A stretch of 64,000 nucleotides of DNA from NCBI GenBank assembly GCA_016584305.1, contig JACEEZ010005849.1, positions 66,001 through 130,000 of the forward strand. Reading direction: 5' to 3'. Positions within the stretch are counted from its first letter, which is position 1; every line of letters begins with the position of its first letter. Source of the DNA: Chionoecetes opilio (Eukaryota > Arthropoda > Malacostraca > Decapoda > Majidae). The translations under genes and the position numbers were made by a program. Of this stretch, positions 21,647-33,110 are shown piece after piece. Below the pieces are notes generated by a model. The model was not told where the DNA came from, did not search any database, and saw only the letters and a program-made list of their open reading frames with translations.

Positions 21647-22570
21647 CTAGCCGCAAAGCCGCCCTCCGGGCGGCCTTTTTGGTCAGCTCCTGCGGAGGGC
21701 TATTGGGGGGCCTTCGGCCCACCCCCCGTGTTTGGGCCGAAGACCCACCCAAAAACAGACTCTTCAGATGACCCATTACCCACCACCTCGGCCCACCAAA
21801 CACAGACTCTCCAGATAGCCCCTTCTAACTTTCCTGAAATCATGGATGTAGAAAAGTATGTATTAACGCCAACCCATTCACATCATAGCCCCCTTTTAAC
21901 TTTCCTGAAAGCAAAGCCGCCTTCCGGGCGGAAATTTTTGGCTAACTCCTGCGGAGGGTTATTGGTGGGCCTTCGGCCCACCAAACACAGACTCTCCACA
22001 TGGACCCATTACCCACCACCTCGGCCCACCAAACAGACTCTCCAGATAGCCCCTTCTAACTTTCCTGAAATGTATGTATTCCCCCCCCCATTCACTCCCC
22101 ATTACCATCACCCCCCACCCCTTCACTCACCCATTACCCATCACCACACACCCATTCACTCACACATTACCCATCACCACACCCATTCACTCACCCATTA
22201 CCCATCACCCCCCCCCCTATTCCCTCACCCATCACCCCCTACCCATTCACTCACCCCTCCACCCACACCATTACCCATCACCCCACTCATTCACTCACCT
22301 ATTACCCATCACCTACATCAAGGTTTCCCCAATTCTCGCAACCCACTTTTTTTTCGTTCTCGCTAATAGGCTGCTAAAAAAAGAGAAAAAAAGTGATCGG
22401 ATCATCCTATGAGTGGGCTTAAAACCTTCCCCTGGTCAAAACCCGATTCCAAAACTGTGACATATGAAGGGATTTTGCCACAGGGGCGGCACCTATCGCG
22501 GACAGACAGACAGACAGACAGACACACACACACACAAAACACACTTTCGCTTATATTATTATAGATAGAC
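21647..22570 (+). mobile_element. GCAAAGCC interspersed family, copy C (tandem with B and D)
   Basis: Same architecture as copy B, including the duplicated 5' hairpin unit at about 21911. The pyrimidine-rich CCCATTCACTCACCC tract gives long but meaningless H/P/T-rich frames. It ends TTCGCTTATATTATTATAGA and runs directly into copy D. Confidence 0.8.
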
Positions 22571-23210
22571 TAGCCGCAAAGCCCCCCCTCCGGGCGGCCT
22601 TTTTGGCTAGCTCCTGCGGAGGGCTATTTGGGGGGCCCACCATCTGTGTTTGGTGGGCCGGCCCACCAAACACAGACTCTCTAGATAGCCCCTTCTAACT
22701 TTCCTGAAATCATGGATGTAGAAATGTATGTATTAACGCCAACCCATCCCAACCCATTCACTCACCCATTACCCAACCCCCCCCCCATTCACTCACCCAT
22801 TACCACACCCCCACCCTTCACTCACCCATTACCCATCACCCCCAAACCCCCCCCCCCCCCACCTATTCCCCCACCCATCCCATCACCCCCCCCCCATTCA
22901 CTCACCCACACCCACCCCATTCCCACACCCCCCCATTCACTCACCCATTACCCTCACCCTACACAAGGTTTCCTCAATTCTCGCCAACCCACTTTTTTTC
23001 TCACAATTCGCTAAAAAGGCTGCAAAAAAAAAAACAAAAAAGGATCGGGTCATCTCATATGGGCATAAACCTTCCCCGGCAAAACCCGGTTCCAAAAATG
23101 GACAATGAGGGATTCCGCCACGGGGCGACACCTATCGCGGACAGACAGACAGACAAAGACAGACAGACAGCACACACACGCACACACTTTGCTTATATTT
23201 TTTAGATAGA
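22571..23210 (+). mobile_element. GCAAAGCC interspersed family, copy D
   Basis: Shorter unit without the 5' duplication. CCCATTCACTCACCC tract at 22760-22950, GGGATTCCGCCACGGGGCGA-like block at about 23110, GACAGACAGACA and CACACACGC, then GCTTATATTTTTTAGATAGA. Confidence 0.8.
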
Positions 23211-23284
23211 CAGTATGAAAAAAAAATTTAATGAAAAAAAAACGTTGCCCCTATAAACTGCGTTTTTTAGGCGTTGGGCCCTTT

Positions 23285-23520
23285 AGGATCATGTCCTTAC
23301 CCTAATGTCGGGGAAAATGGTGCCCCTAGCATAATTCCGAGTCCGGGACATAAGTCCGGAGGCAAAGTCCGTTAGGAAAAATGTCCGGGAGGCACATTGT
23401 CCCAGGGAAATGTCCCTAGGTAAAGTGTCCGTGGCAAAATGCCGTAGGTAAAGTGTCCGTAGGCAAACGTCCGAGGTAAATGTCCAGGCAAACTTCCGGG
23501 CCCCGTAAACCCCCCCCCCG
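23285..23520 (-). repeat. Decayed minisatellite related to 16138-16398, inverted
   Basis: Repeated GTCCGTAGGCAAA, GTCCCTAGGTAAAGT and GTCCGGGAGGCACATTGT units are the reverse complement of the GGACAATGTGCCTACC minisatellite. The flank GTAAAC beyond the last unit (about 23503) matches the inverted flank of the first locus (ATAAACTCACGG). Many indels. Confidence 0.75.
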
Positions 23521-23985
23521 CTGTAGATAGACAAAACGCCCTACAAGTCACCCAATTCGAGCGGCCCCAGGTTTTGTAGGGCGTCTAAAATGAATGGGGG
23601 GTCCATACAGACCAAAGCGTAAGGAAATAAGCTGCGATACAAGTGCGGGCAACACCCCCAAACTCCTGAAAAGCCTCTCAGTCTAAAAAAAAGGTAACAC
23701 CTACACGTTTAGCAATGAAAAAATTGATGGTTTTTCTGATTTGGGGTTGATATTAATATCCCCAAAAGCATCCTAAGAGCAAATCCAAAACACGCCCATG
23801 AAAATTTTTTATCAAGAAAGGTGAAACGTTATTTTAAAGAAATATTTTGTAAAATATTAAATTAAAGGTTTGCGAAAAACCCCGTGATTTGATGTACCCC
23901 TTTTAAAACCACGAGAGCTGCAAAAAAATGCCAAACTGAGACACTTGGGTTAATTTGGGCCTGGGATTACTAAGATTTTTATACA
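23521..23985. other. Unassigned segment, partly duplicated near 28.7 kb
   Basis: AAAGGTGAAACGTT (23817) and the following 150 bp, with AAATGCCAAA and GGGCCTGGGATTACTAA, recur at 28696-28836 in front of another GCAAAGCC-family copy. No gene. Confidence 0.45.
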
Positions 23986-24635
23986 CTAGCCGAAAAAGTC
24001 GCCCCCCGGGGCGGATTTTTTGGGCAGCTCCTGGGAGGGCTTTTGGGGAGGCCCACCACCTGGTTTGGGGGGCCCCTTTGGCCCACCAAACCAGACTCTC
24101 CAGATACCCCCTTCTAATTTTCCCTGAAATCATGGATGTAGAAATGTATTTTTAAAAGCCAACCATTAACATCCCCCCCAACCCTTCACTCCCCCCTTAC
24201 CCATCACCCCCCACCCTTTACCCATCACCCCCACCCTTTTCCCTCACCCATTCCCCCATCACCCCACACCCATTCCCTCACCCCCATTACCCATCACCCT
24301 CCCCTTTTCCCTTCACCCTTTCACCCCACACCCCTTTTAACCCATCACCCCCCCCAATTCACTCCCCCCCTCCCCCATCCCCCTACATAAAGGTTTCCTC
24401 AAATTCCCCGAAACCCCCTTTTTTTTCACATTTTCGTTTAATGGGCTCCCCAAAAAAAAAAAGAAAAAAAAGGGACGGTACCCCCAAAAGTGGCCTTAAA
24501 ACCTTCCCCTGGTCAACCGGGTTTCCCAAAAAAGGGTGCCAAATGTGAGGGTTTTGCGCCACTGGGACGGAACCTGAGGGGGACACACACAGACAAAACA
24601 AGACCACACATTTTCGTTTATATTATTAAAAGATT
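23986..24635 (+). mobile_element. GCAAAGCC interspersed family, copy E (degraded)
   Basis: CTAGCCGAAAAAGTCGCCCC at the start, CCAGATACCCCCTTCTAATT, CCCATCACCCC tract, TAAAACCTTCCCCTGGTCAA, and TTTTCGTTTATATTATTA at the end. Same order as copies A-D. Many differences are bases replaced by their neighbour (runs), which suggests poor consensus here. Confidence 0.7.
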
Positions 24636-25690
24636 TTTTTTTAAATAAAAAATTAAATTTCCCCAGGACTTTTGAATCAAAAAAGGTAAATTAAAAAAAA
24701 CTACAAGCAATTTCTTTCTAATAACAGAAATTAAAAATACTTTTAAAAAAAAATTTATTTTTTCCCAGCTGGGGGAAACTGGGGCCCGGGGGAACGGGGG
24801 CAGGCGGGGACAAAGGGCCCAGCAAAGGGGACGAACTTTAAAAAAGGGTTTTCATAAAGTTTGTATTTTCCCGGTTTTCCAAAAAAACCTTTGGAAAGAG
24901 AAAATCAGAGCCCGAGACAAACACTGAAAAACAACTTAATTGCACAAAATTGAAAAAATTTAGGGAAAACTCCCCAAAAAAAAATTTTAATTTTAAAATT
25001 CCCCAAACAAAGGGTAAAAACGTTTAAAATTAACGTTTTGGTTTGCATTCTTAAAATTTTTTATGCTTCTTGAAATAATTTTATTTACTTTTTTATATTG
25101 TGGGGTCCCGGTTTAAAAGGGCCCAGTTTAAAAAATTTTGAAACAAAAAACCCGGGGTTCCAATTCCAGCCGCTTGTGCTCCCTTCCCAAATTTCTTTGG
25201 CTGCACTCCCCGTAAAGTTGCCTTTATATACACCCTTTAGGAAATAACCTTTGGCAAATCCATGTTTTGTAAAAAGGGGATTTAAATTTTCGCACCTAAG
25301 TCACCACTTTCGGCACAAAACTATTCGTTCACTGTCTCCAAAATATTGAAAAATAATCCTAAATAAAATTTTTTTTTTATTAAGGATACTTTTTTTACTT
25401 AGCTTTAATTTTTACTCTTTTTATTTAAATATCAAAAATTTTTTGGCTACACATCACAACTTATTCACTTATTTTGTCAAAAAAATAGGGGCGCCCCATC
25501 AAAAATACAACGTTTTACCTACATGGGTTGATCTCTGCCGTAAGAATGACCTTTTTCGGGAATCCAAGGGCTGACCCCAAAAACCGGGTGAAGTAATGTT
25601 GTTGGCCACGAAAACGTTTTTCGGGAGTTTGTCTTTGTGGGTGAAAAGGGGAAAAACCCAAACACGAAAACACACACCCCCCTCCATATT
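24636..25690. other. Run-rich, low-confidence DNA
   Basis: No gene seen. Runs of three or more identical bases dominate; frames are not interpretable. Confidence 0.5.
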
Positions 25691-25895
25691 GAAAGGGGTT
25701 AGCACCTCGGCTCACAACCGAAAAAGCCCCGGGGTTTTCGATCCCCGGGCGGAGCGAAGACGACGGGCGGTTTTTTAAAAACCCGAGCCCCTTTTCCACC
25801 AGCAGTGAATGGGTAAAGGGGGTCAGGGGGGTTTGTGACCCGCCCCCGGGGTGCTGGGTTTGGGGGCCAACACTAAGCACTATAGAAAAATGATA
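25691..25895 (+). mobile_element. tRNA-derived SINE, copy 1
   Basis: The head GGGGTTAGCACCTCGG, CTCACAACCGA and GGGGTTTTCGATCCCC has a tRNA layout: A-box-like start, anticodon arm, and B-box-like GGTTCGATCCC with one extra T. The shared body follows: AACCCGAGCCCCTTTTCCACC, CAGTGAATGGGTAAAGGGGG, GTGACCCGCCCCCGGGGTGC and CCAACACTAAGCAC. The same order occurs at 46139-46335 (+) and 42516-42725 (-). The head is most like a tRNA with anticodon CAC. It moves with the help of a LINE. Confidence 0.75.
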
Positions 25896-27985
25896 AAATA
25901 AAATGTTGATATGGAAAACGGGGCCCTACGAGCGCTGCCCCAGGGGCCCCGTAAAAAACAATTTGATGAAAACTAATGAATACACACACAACACACACGG
26001 GGTCCTCCAAACACAATCTAGTTTTTGAACCCGTCCTGTCGCTCCGAAAGCTGCCTTGGGAAAGGAACCAAAACCCAAGGGAAAAAGTGGGTTTTTGGCT
26101 TTCAACCCAGCTAAAAGGGGGAACGTAAGGCAGTTTCTACTCTGATTTTTTCCCTGGGAAAGATTATTGCTTTAAGTCAGAGACCCATCCCTTGTGCAAG
26201 TGGATAAAAATTTAGGTAATCTCCCGGTATAGAGGCATACATTCCCCACATTTCTCTAATCCAAAACCTTTTGGGAACCTTGTTTAGATTTTGCTTTTTC
26301 TCACGCTGTCTAAAAAAGAGAGAAAAGGGGGGTCTCAGACGGTACCCTATCTCCTGAAACTCCCTACCTTAAATAAATTTCTGGGCCCCTAATCAAAGCC
26401 AAATCTTCTTTTTAACTTACCAAAAAAATCCTTTTTAATTGCAAAAAATCAAAATCTTCTAAAAAACTCCCTCATGACTTCTGGGATATAGCTAAAAAAA
26501 CCCCTGTAACAATTTTTTTTCTTCATCTTTCCCCCTTTTTTCTTCACCCAGATGGCTGCTCAGTTTTAAACTATTTTTAAAGCTAAAAATCTTTGCTCAA
26601 AGCCCTTTTCTAAAAAATTAAATCCCGGTTGATGATGGGCTTATTCCCTTTGTCTCCTCCCAACCCCTGCCCATATATGCCCGGTTTTTAAATCCTTTTA
26701 TAAAGGATTTTTTGTTTTTTTTGTCCTGTCTGGCCTAGATCATCGGAAGGACGATCTTGCCCGGAAATCCCTCTTATTGGGTCTCCAAAAAAAGGGGCTT
26801 CTGTTCTTGCACCCTGCCTGGTCAGACTTTTTTTGTCTAACCTATCTACTCTTACTTCCACATTTTTCTTGCGGGGGAAATTTTTTCCCGCATTCAACCT
26901 GTTTCCCAAAAGGGTGAAACCCTTCAATCCTTTAAACCCACCGCCATATAGCTTTTTTTCCGCCTTTCTAAAGCGTTTGAAACAAAATTTAATAAATGAT
27001 AATGAGGCCCCGTTCACAAAGTGCCCACTCTGGGCCCCTACAACTCCCCGACTTTTTGATTTGACAAGTCGGCTCCCCCGCTTCAAGAAAAGGGGGGGGT
27101 TGTTTTTTTGTTGCCATGGTTTCCCGGGAATGATTGCCCACGGTCGTTGCCCGTCTGGGAAAATTTGTCCCCAATATTTCCCCTCATGTCGGCGACAGCT
27201 GGCAAAAAAAATGGCAAGACGAGTCTCAACGGCATTTTTTTTAACTGGCCCATTCTCGGGCAAAACCCGACTTTTGCCGAAATTTATTGGCCCAACCGCT
27301 GGCCCGACGGTTTTTGGCGACAGTCAAACAATGGTCGCCCACTGTAAAGGGAAGACGTTGAAGTTTATTGGCCGACCATTGGCCAACATTGCCCAAAGGG
27401 GTTTGGCCCCACGGTCTTCCCTACGGTTTTCCCACCCGTCTTGGTGGCCCGCCTTCTAATGTCGCTGAATTACCCCCAAATTTTTTTTCATAAGGATCTT
27501 TTTTTCCCCAGACATCTGCCCCAGCTTTAGGGACGTCGCGATTTTAACCCCGATTTTCCTCAAAAGGAAACTTTTTGGCCCAAAATCCCCCAAGGTGTTA
27601 TCAGATATTTCCGAGCCGACTGTCTTCCCCGGAAAAGGGCCTTTTATTAGGGCGGGGCTTTCGTCCCGGGCGTCCCTTTATTAAAATTTTGGTAGTCCCG
27701 CAAATGTGCCGACAGGAAACTGTTTAAAAATTTTTAAAAAGACCCCGCCCAAACTTCGCGACTGTCTCAAAACAGGCCAAGACTGTCCTTTACGTCTTGA
27801 CGACTGTCGCCGACCTCACTCAACGTCAACCGTAAATGGGCCGTTGGGCCCCCCCCTTGGCGACCCTCGTCGTTTTAAAAATTTTCCAAGGGAAAATTTT
27901 TTGCATTCCCCTCAGCTTCCCCCCCCCCCCCCCCCCGATCATTTTTTAAACATATTCAACCACGCGCGAAACATTTAAAATCAAT
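25896..27985. other. Unassigned, run-rich DNA
   Basis: Frames up to 208 codons at 26688-27459 overlap on both strands and have no recognised domain. GC-richer patches with repeated GTCGCCGAC, TTGGCCGAC and GGCGACAGTC motifs (27120-27470, 27780-27870) suggest a degenerate tandem repeat. Consensus quality looks poor. Confidence 0.4.
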
Positions 27986-27989
27986 AGGG

Positions 27990-28235
27990 CCCCCATTTTG
28001 CGTACCCCAGAGGGTGGCTTGGGCGTGGGCCAAAAACCCGGGACAGGGGGTGAACTGGCCTTTAACCCCTATCGGTCACAATTTGTCGTCAAAACGGGTT
28101 TTCCCTAAAAGGGCCCATTTTACTAACCATCTTCTAGCTTTTTTAAATGAATTTTTGGTTCCTCTCCTTTTGGGGGTTTTGGTGAAAAATTTGCTGTTGC
28201 CCCCTTTAAAAAATCAACCTCTTGAAGATTGGTTT
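27990..28235 (+). repeat. Direct repeat, copy 1 (partner 29905-30112)
   Basis: GCGTACCCCAGAGGG, AACCCCTATCGGTCACAATT, TTTTGGGGGTTTTGGTG and AAAAATTTGCTGTTGCCC appear in the same order in the partner copy. About 240 bp, no coding. Confidence 0.65.
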
Positions 28236-28695
28236 TTTCCGCCCTTTTGGGGGGCCGTTCCCAAGTGACGGCCATTGGCAACGACTCAAGGCCGTCGGCC
28301 GCCCTCAAAAGGGGGTGGCTTTGGGAGAGGGGCGTGCCTTCGGGTTCTCGGCCATCAGCGGCGACAGGCCGGCAACTTTGCAAGACGGGGGGCCAACGGG
28401 GTGTTTTTACCCTGCCGACAAATTGAGGATTGGGCACGGTGGACGGTTTTGGACATCACAAGGGCAGACTGTAAGGCAAAGTTGGGAAATTGGCCCCCCT
28501 TGGGGGCCAAAGGGTTTTAAAAATCCCACGGATTTTCCACTCCCATGTTCTTGGTTGACAAAAACTTCCCCCGGCCCAAACCAATTTTTTTAAAATGGAC
28601 CCCTCCACACGTAGCATTTAAAATATGGATTTTTAAATTTTTGAAAAAAATTTCCCCCCCCTCCCAAAGGTATACATAATTCCCCAAACATTTTT
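28236..28695. other. GC-rich unassigned segment
   Basis: Contains GGCCGTCGGCC and GGCGACAGGCCGG motifs. Frames on both strands (up to 123 codons) have no recognised domain. It is GC-richer than its surroundings. Confidence 0.35.
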
Positions 28696-28835
28696 TCAGA
28701 AAGGTGAAACGTTTGTTGAAATCTTATTAAATAGTATTACGTGCCGAAAAACGGATTTTTTAAATTTTGAAAGACCCGTTTCGAAATGCCAAAGAACTGC
28801 GAACTTTTGCGGCCTGAGCATACTAAATAATGAAC

Positions 28836-29310
28836 AATGGCCCAAGCCCCTTGGGCGGCCTTTTGTGTCTTCCAAAGGGTATTGGGCACCACGTTGCTGG
28901 CCTCCCCAAAAACGATCTAATACTTCCAACTTCCGAATTCATAAAAGAAGAGATTCGCCACCAGCATTTTTCCCCAAATTTCCCCACAGTAACCATCCCC
29001 CCACCTTTCATCACCCCACCATCACACCATTACCCATCACAAACCCATTCCTACCATTCTAACCCCCAACTTGTTCCTCCATTTCCCACACCTTTCTCCC
29101 CCCCATTCAACCCCTATTAATTACCTACACAAAGGGTTTTATTTTCCCCCATTTTTATTTTCCACTTTTCCTTAAGCTTGTAAAAAACTAGAAAAAAAGA
29201 CGGTCATCCAAGTGCCTAACTTCCATTTGGGAAATGGTTAAACTGTGCGTGTATGGATTCCCATACGAATTAAGGGGCAAGCCCCAAACACCCATTTCCT
29301 ATATTATTTA
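28836..29310 (+). mobile_element. GCAAAGCC interspersed family, copy F (strongly degraded)
   Basis: GCCCAAGCCCCTTGGGCGGCC at the start, CACCATTACCCATCAC and AACCCATTCC tract, TACACAAAGGGTTTT, AAAAAGACGGTCATCC, and CCTATATTATTT at the end follow the family order. It is preceded by the same 140-bp flank as copy E. Confidence 0.5.
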
Positions 29311-29904
29311 ACCCATTTATAACCTTATTAATCCAAATATAATTAATAATGAAATTCCCAAAAACAACCTTTTTTCAATAAAAAATGTTCCCCTTAAGAA
29401 AAAAATATATTTAAAGGGAATGGGAAAAACAGGCACCGGCTAAAAAGCTGGGAAAAGTTCAAAGGGGGTAGATTATTTCGCGATTCCAAAAAATGGGTTT
29501 TAAAAAAGGTCGGTTTCCACTGAAAAATATTCACAAAGTGACAAAAAAGACCCCTTCTAAAAAGGGGGAAGTCAAAACCGACAATTAAACTTCCTCACGA
29601 TTGGTTTATTCTAAGATTTTATGTTCTTTTTTTATTTTAATTTTTGTGGGTCTCGGAAAGCAATTGGGCCCCTTTCCCGCGGTTGCCAATTCCCACCTTT
29701 CCCCCCCTTCCATCATTGGTTATGCCCAAAAAGTTAACCCGTATTACTTTTCATCCCTTTTGGTACTCCATGATTGGGTTTAAATTTTTTCCCCCTTGTC
29801 CACTTAGACAATATTTACACTTCCCAAATTGTAAAATAATCCTAAAAAAAAATAAAATATACAAAAATTACCCGCCCCTAATCAAAAAAAACCCCAAAGA
29901 TTCG
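29311..29904. other. Run-rich unassigned DNA
   Basis: No gene or repeat recognised beyond homopolymer runs. Confidence 0.4.
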
Positions 29905-30112
29905 CGTACCTAGAGGGGCTTGTCGGGGCCCAAAAATCGGCACAGTGTGAACGGGCCCTTTTAACCCCTACGGTCACAATCGTCGTAAATAGGGTTTCCA
30001 AAAAGGCCGATCACTAACTTTTCTAGTTTTCAAACTGAATCTTGGTTCTCCCCTTGGGGGTTTCGGTAAAAATTTTGCTGTTGCCCTTAAAATATAAAAC
30101 CTTTTGAAGATG
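29905..30112 (+). repeat. Direct repeat, copy 2 (partner 27990-28235)
   Basis: GCGTACCTAGAGGGG, AACCCCTACGGTCACAAT, TTGGGGGTTTCGGTA, AAAATTTTGCTGTTGCCC and CTTTTGAAGAT follow the partner's order. Confidence 0.65.
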
Positions 30113-31196
30113 TGACACAAATTTTTTTTTTATAAACTACCCTAGTTGGGTTATATTTTCTCTGAGCCTTCATCTTAATTTTACTTACAAACCTTTTATG
30201 CAGTACTGTAGAGGGGTCATTTTTAATTCCTAATCAAAAATGAAAGTGGTTTTCCTCAGAGTTCTGTCCATCATCCATTCTCTTTATTTTATTAATTAAT
30301 GATTTTTTAAGCCCAAACAAAATCCCCATTTTCCTACGTTGAGATTCTACCCTGCATTTTTAACGTCGTTCATTAGACGTCTAATATATTTACTTACTAC
30401 TCAAAAATATTTTTCCCAGAAAAAACCCTTTTTTTTTCAATGATTTTAAAGTTTTCCCCCTCTTTACAAGAACTTTTTAGGACTAACTTTAAACAAAATT
30501 GAACTAAATTTCAAATTGCATCTCTTGCAAAAAAAGTTTCTGTAAAATTTGGGTGTCATGTGGTGTTGCTTTAATTTTTTGTTCGTCCCCACGTTTCCCT
30601 CTAAACGGGCTTATCGCATATGTATGGAGTATTTATCAATTTTTGAGGGGGGATCCCTCACACTGCTCTTCTAAACGGGGTAGAGTCAAAAACTTTTCGG
30701 CTTATTAACACCCCTTCTCTGACGACTGCAATTTAAAATCTCCTGAAATGCTTCTTCTGTTGCATCTTCTACCGATATTTCATGCTCGCTGCTCCCGAAC
30801 TGCTAACTGCTGTTTCCCCCTTTCCCGCACCTTTGCGCAAAGATTTTCCCCACTCATTATCCCCCCCCTTCTCTTTCCCATCTTTTTTATCAAGAGTAAC
30901 CCGTTTTTTTTTCTTTTTATCCCATTCACTGGAAATCTCTCGAACCCCCTTCTTTTTTATTTTTTTCCCCCTTCCTACACTAAATTTTTTCAACCATTGC
31001 AATATTTAAAAACGTAATAAAAACTAAAAAAAAAATAAAGCCAGATATGAAATACAACGAAATTCCCCGCCACTACTCCATTTTTTTTTATTCATTGAAT
31101 AGAGTTGGAAAGGGTTTGGGAAAAAACGTAAAAAACCCTCATTTCATCACCACTTCTGAATAAGTATCAGTGAAAGTTTTTTGAAAGATAGAAATC
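30113..31196. other. Unassigned, pyrimidine-rich and run-rich DNA
   Basis: 30740-31020 is C/T-rich, giving meaningless F/P/S frames. A faint RT-like PQSSV block near 30250-30290 is too weak to call. Confidence 0.4.
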
Positions 31197-32215
31197 CTTT
31201 TATTTCCAAAGTCGTCCTTGATAGTAAGGCATTTGACAAGGTACCGATGAGAGACTTTAAAAAAGGTTAAGGCACATGAATTAGATGGAAGGATCTTCGT
31301 TAGATTAGATCTGGCTAGCGATAGGCAAAAAAGGGTTACAATTAATTGTTCTAAATCTAAAGGGGGCGGGTAACGAGGGGAGACTCCCCAGGTGTCTTTT
31401 TTGGGCCCATTTTATTTTCTATTTCATCAACGACTCAGATAGGGGGTTAAAAAGGGGATATCAGAATTTGGGGCTGAGATACAAAGGGTGAGGGGCTATC
31501 AGTCACGCCCGATGTAAGGTTTGCAGGAAATTAGAAAAGTTAAACGAATGGGTAGTCGGGTGCAGATGGAATTAAAATATGACAAGTAAAAAATTTTAAA
31601 TGTTGGTAGATAAAATCATGGAATGGGTAACCATACGCAATGTATCAAAAAAAAATTTGGGGTGGGGAAACTCAGCCCTTCCCTACGAAATAATGATGGG
31701 GGCAAAAAAATCGAGCGAATAGGGTTTTAGTAGCTTTGCCAAGAGTTTTTAAAAAGTAAAAGTGCTGGGGTTTTCTAAAGTTTAAAATTGGCTGTACGGA
31801 CCTTACCAGACTATGTGGTATAGTTTTGGTCCCCGAATTACAGGAGGATATTGCTTTGTTAAAAATCACCAAAAAGGATACCAAAATTATACGGGGGGAG
31901 CGAAAGCTTTATTTATTAAAAGATTGAGGGGGTTTAAATTTTTAAAATGTACACTCCCTAAGGGGCGAGAGTTGGGCGATCTGATAGAAGTTTTTTAACT
32001 GGTTTAAAAGGAAAAAATAAAGGATATGTGGAAAAATTTTTACGGAAAAACATGGTGGACAAAAGTAAAGAATTCAAAAAAGGGAAAAAAAAGCAAATTT
32101 TCATAGGAGAAACTGATTAAAAAAACGGGGGGTAAAAGATAGGAATGAAACCAGTCCCAGGTGTGAGTGCGGAGTCAAAAGGGAGTTTTAAAAAGAGGGG
32201 ACAATTCATTGCGGG
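31197..32215 (+). pseudogene. CR1/L2-like LINE reverse transcriptase relic
   Basis: RT motifs lie in order: DSKAFDKVP (31215-31245, the D-x-SKAFDxV block), LFSIFINDSD-like (31405-31440), the LxxLNEWVVG helix (about 31530-31565), WYSFGPRITGGY (31815-31850), and GRELGDLIEVF (31962-31998, the RR..GDLIE block). A final SAESKGSFKK motif (32170-32200) matches the usual last residues of this LINE group. Frameshifts and runs are frequent. Compared with the cleaner relic at 14027, many changes are neighbouring-base runs. Reverse transcription was its role; it is inactive as written. Confidence 0.75.
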
Positions 32216-32479
32216 AAAAAAAGTTTGGGTGTAGGTAGCGTTAAGTATCAGGGAAAACCACGTGTAGGGTCCCCACGAGGGACGGTAGCGTCTCACGGCA
32301 CTTGTTTCTTTTAGTTTTATGTTTTATTAAGTAGTATAACAGATTTAAACGGGAAATTTCCCGTTCAGGTTTTTAGATAGAAAAGGCAAACATTCATTTT
32401 TAAAGATAGAGGTAAATGTCATTTAAGAAAGGGGTAATTATTTGGGAAGGGTTTAAATCAACTAGACATGCGAAAAAAT
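32216..32479. other. Probable LINE 3' UTR
   Basis: Sequence after the RT stop, with AGGGTCCCCACGAGGGACGG and GTCTCACGGCACTTGTTTC. Position and orientation fit the 3' UTR of the preceding LINE. Confidence 0.35.
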
Positions 32480-33110
32480 GGGGTTTTAAGGGATTGAACA
32501 AAAACAAGGTTTTATTTGCCCAATCAAAATTTGTAGAAGGTCACATGGTTTTAGGCACTCTTTGGCAGTCTCCGTGAAAACACTTAATTTTTTGTGAAGT
32601 GGAGGCTAGGAACTACGTTGAAAAATGCAAGGTAGAGTCTACGTACGAGGAATGGGCATTTTAGGGATTAAAAAGGTCATAAATTTAAAATTAGAAAGAG
32701 AATGGGTGATACGACAAAACCCGAAAACACCATATTATAGACTTTTGAGGGACAAAGAAGGTTACAAAACAGACGTACAGTTTAAATAAGTACAACATAA
32801 TGGGTTTGAAAGAACTTGAGAGAAGGTCCATAAGAAGGAGAATATTTTTTAATAATAAGGGTAAAAATAGGTTAAAATAAATGTAGTTTTCAAATTTAAG
32901 AATTGTGCCCACCTTTTTCAAAAGCTTTTTTGTCGGGGCAACACAAAATTTAACTGAAATCCTAAACGAAAAAGACCAAAATTTAGTTTGGAAAACTATA
33001 AAACTTTAGTAGTTCCCTTTCCAAAAACCCTACTACGACCAGAAAGAACATTTTAACATATAATGATATGCTTGAACATTATTAACAAGAGTTTATAACT
33101 TTTGAAAGCA
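32480..33110 (+). repeat. Dispersed repeat unit, second copy of 9598-10145
   Basis: GGATTGAACAAAAACAAGGT, TCTCCGTGAAAACACTTAAT, ACTACGTTGAAAAATGCAAG, GAATGGGCATT, and later TCCAAAAACCCTACTACGACC line up with the first copy in the same orientation. Confidence 0.6.

Noticed and set aside
21728..22366. 212-codon Pro/His/Thr-rich frame
   Set aside because: Translation of the CCCATTCACTCACCC tract of the GCAAAGCC repeat family.
26688..27459. Overlapping frames of 191 and 208 codons on both strands
   Set aside because: No recognised domain, poor consensus and run-rich composition; stop codons are probably absent by chance.
30190..30330. Possible RT motif (PQSSV followed by an LxxINDF-like stretch)
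   Set aside because: One short block in run-rich sequence with no neighbouring RT motifs in order.
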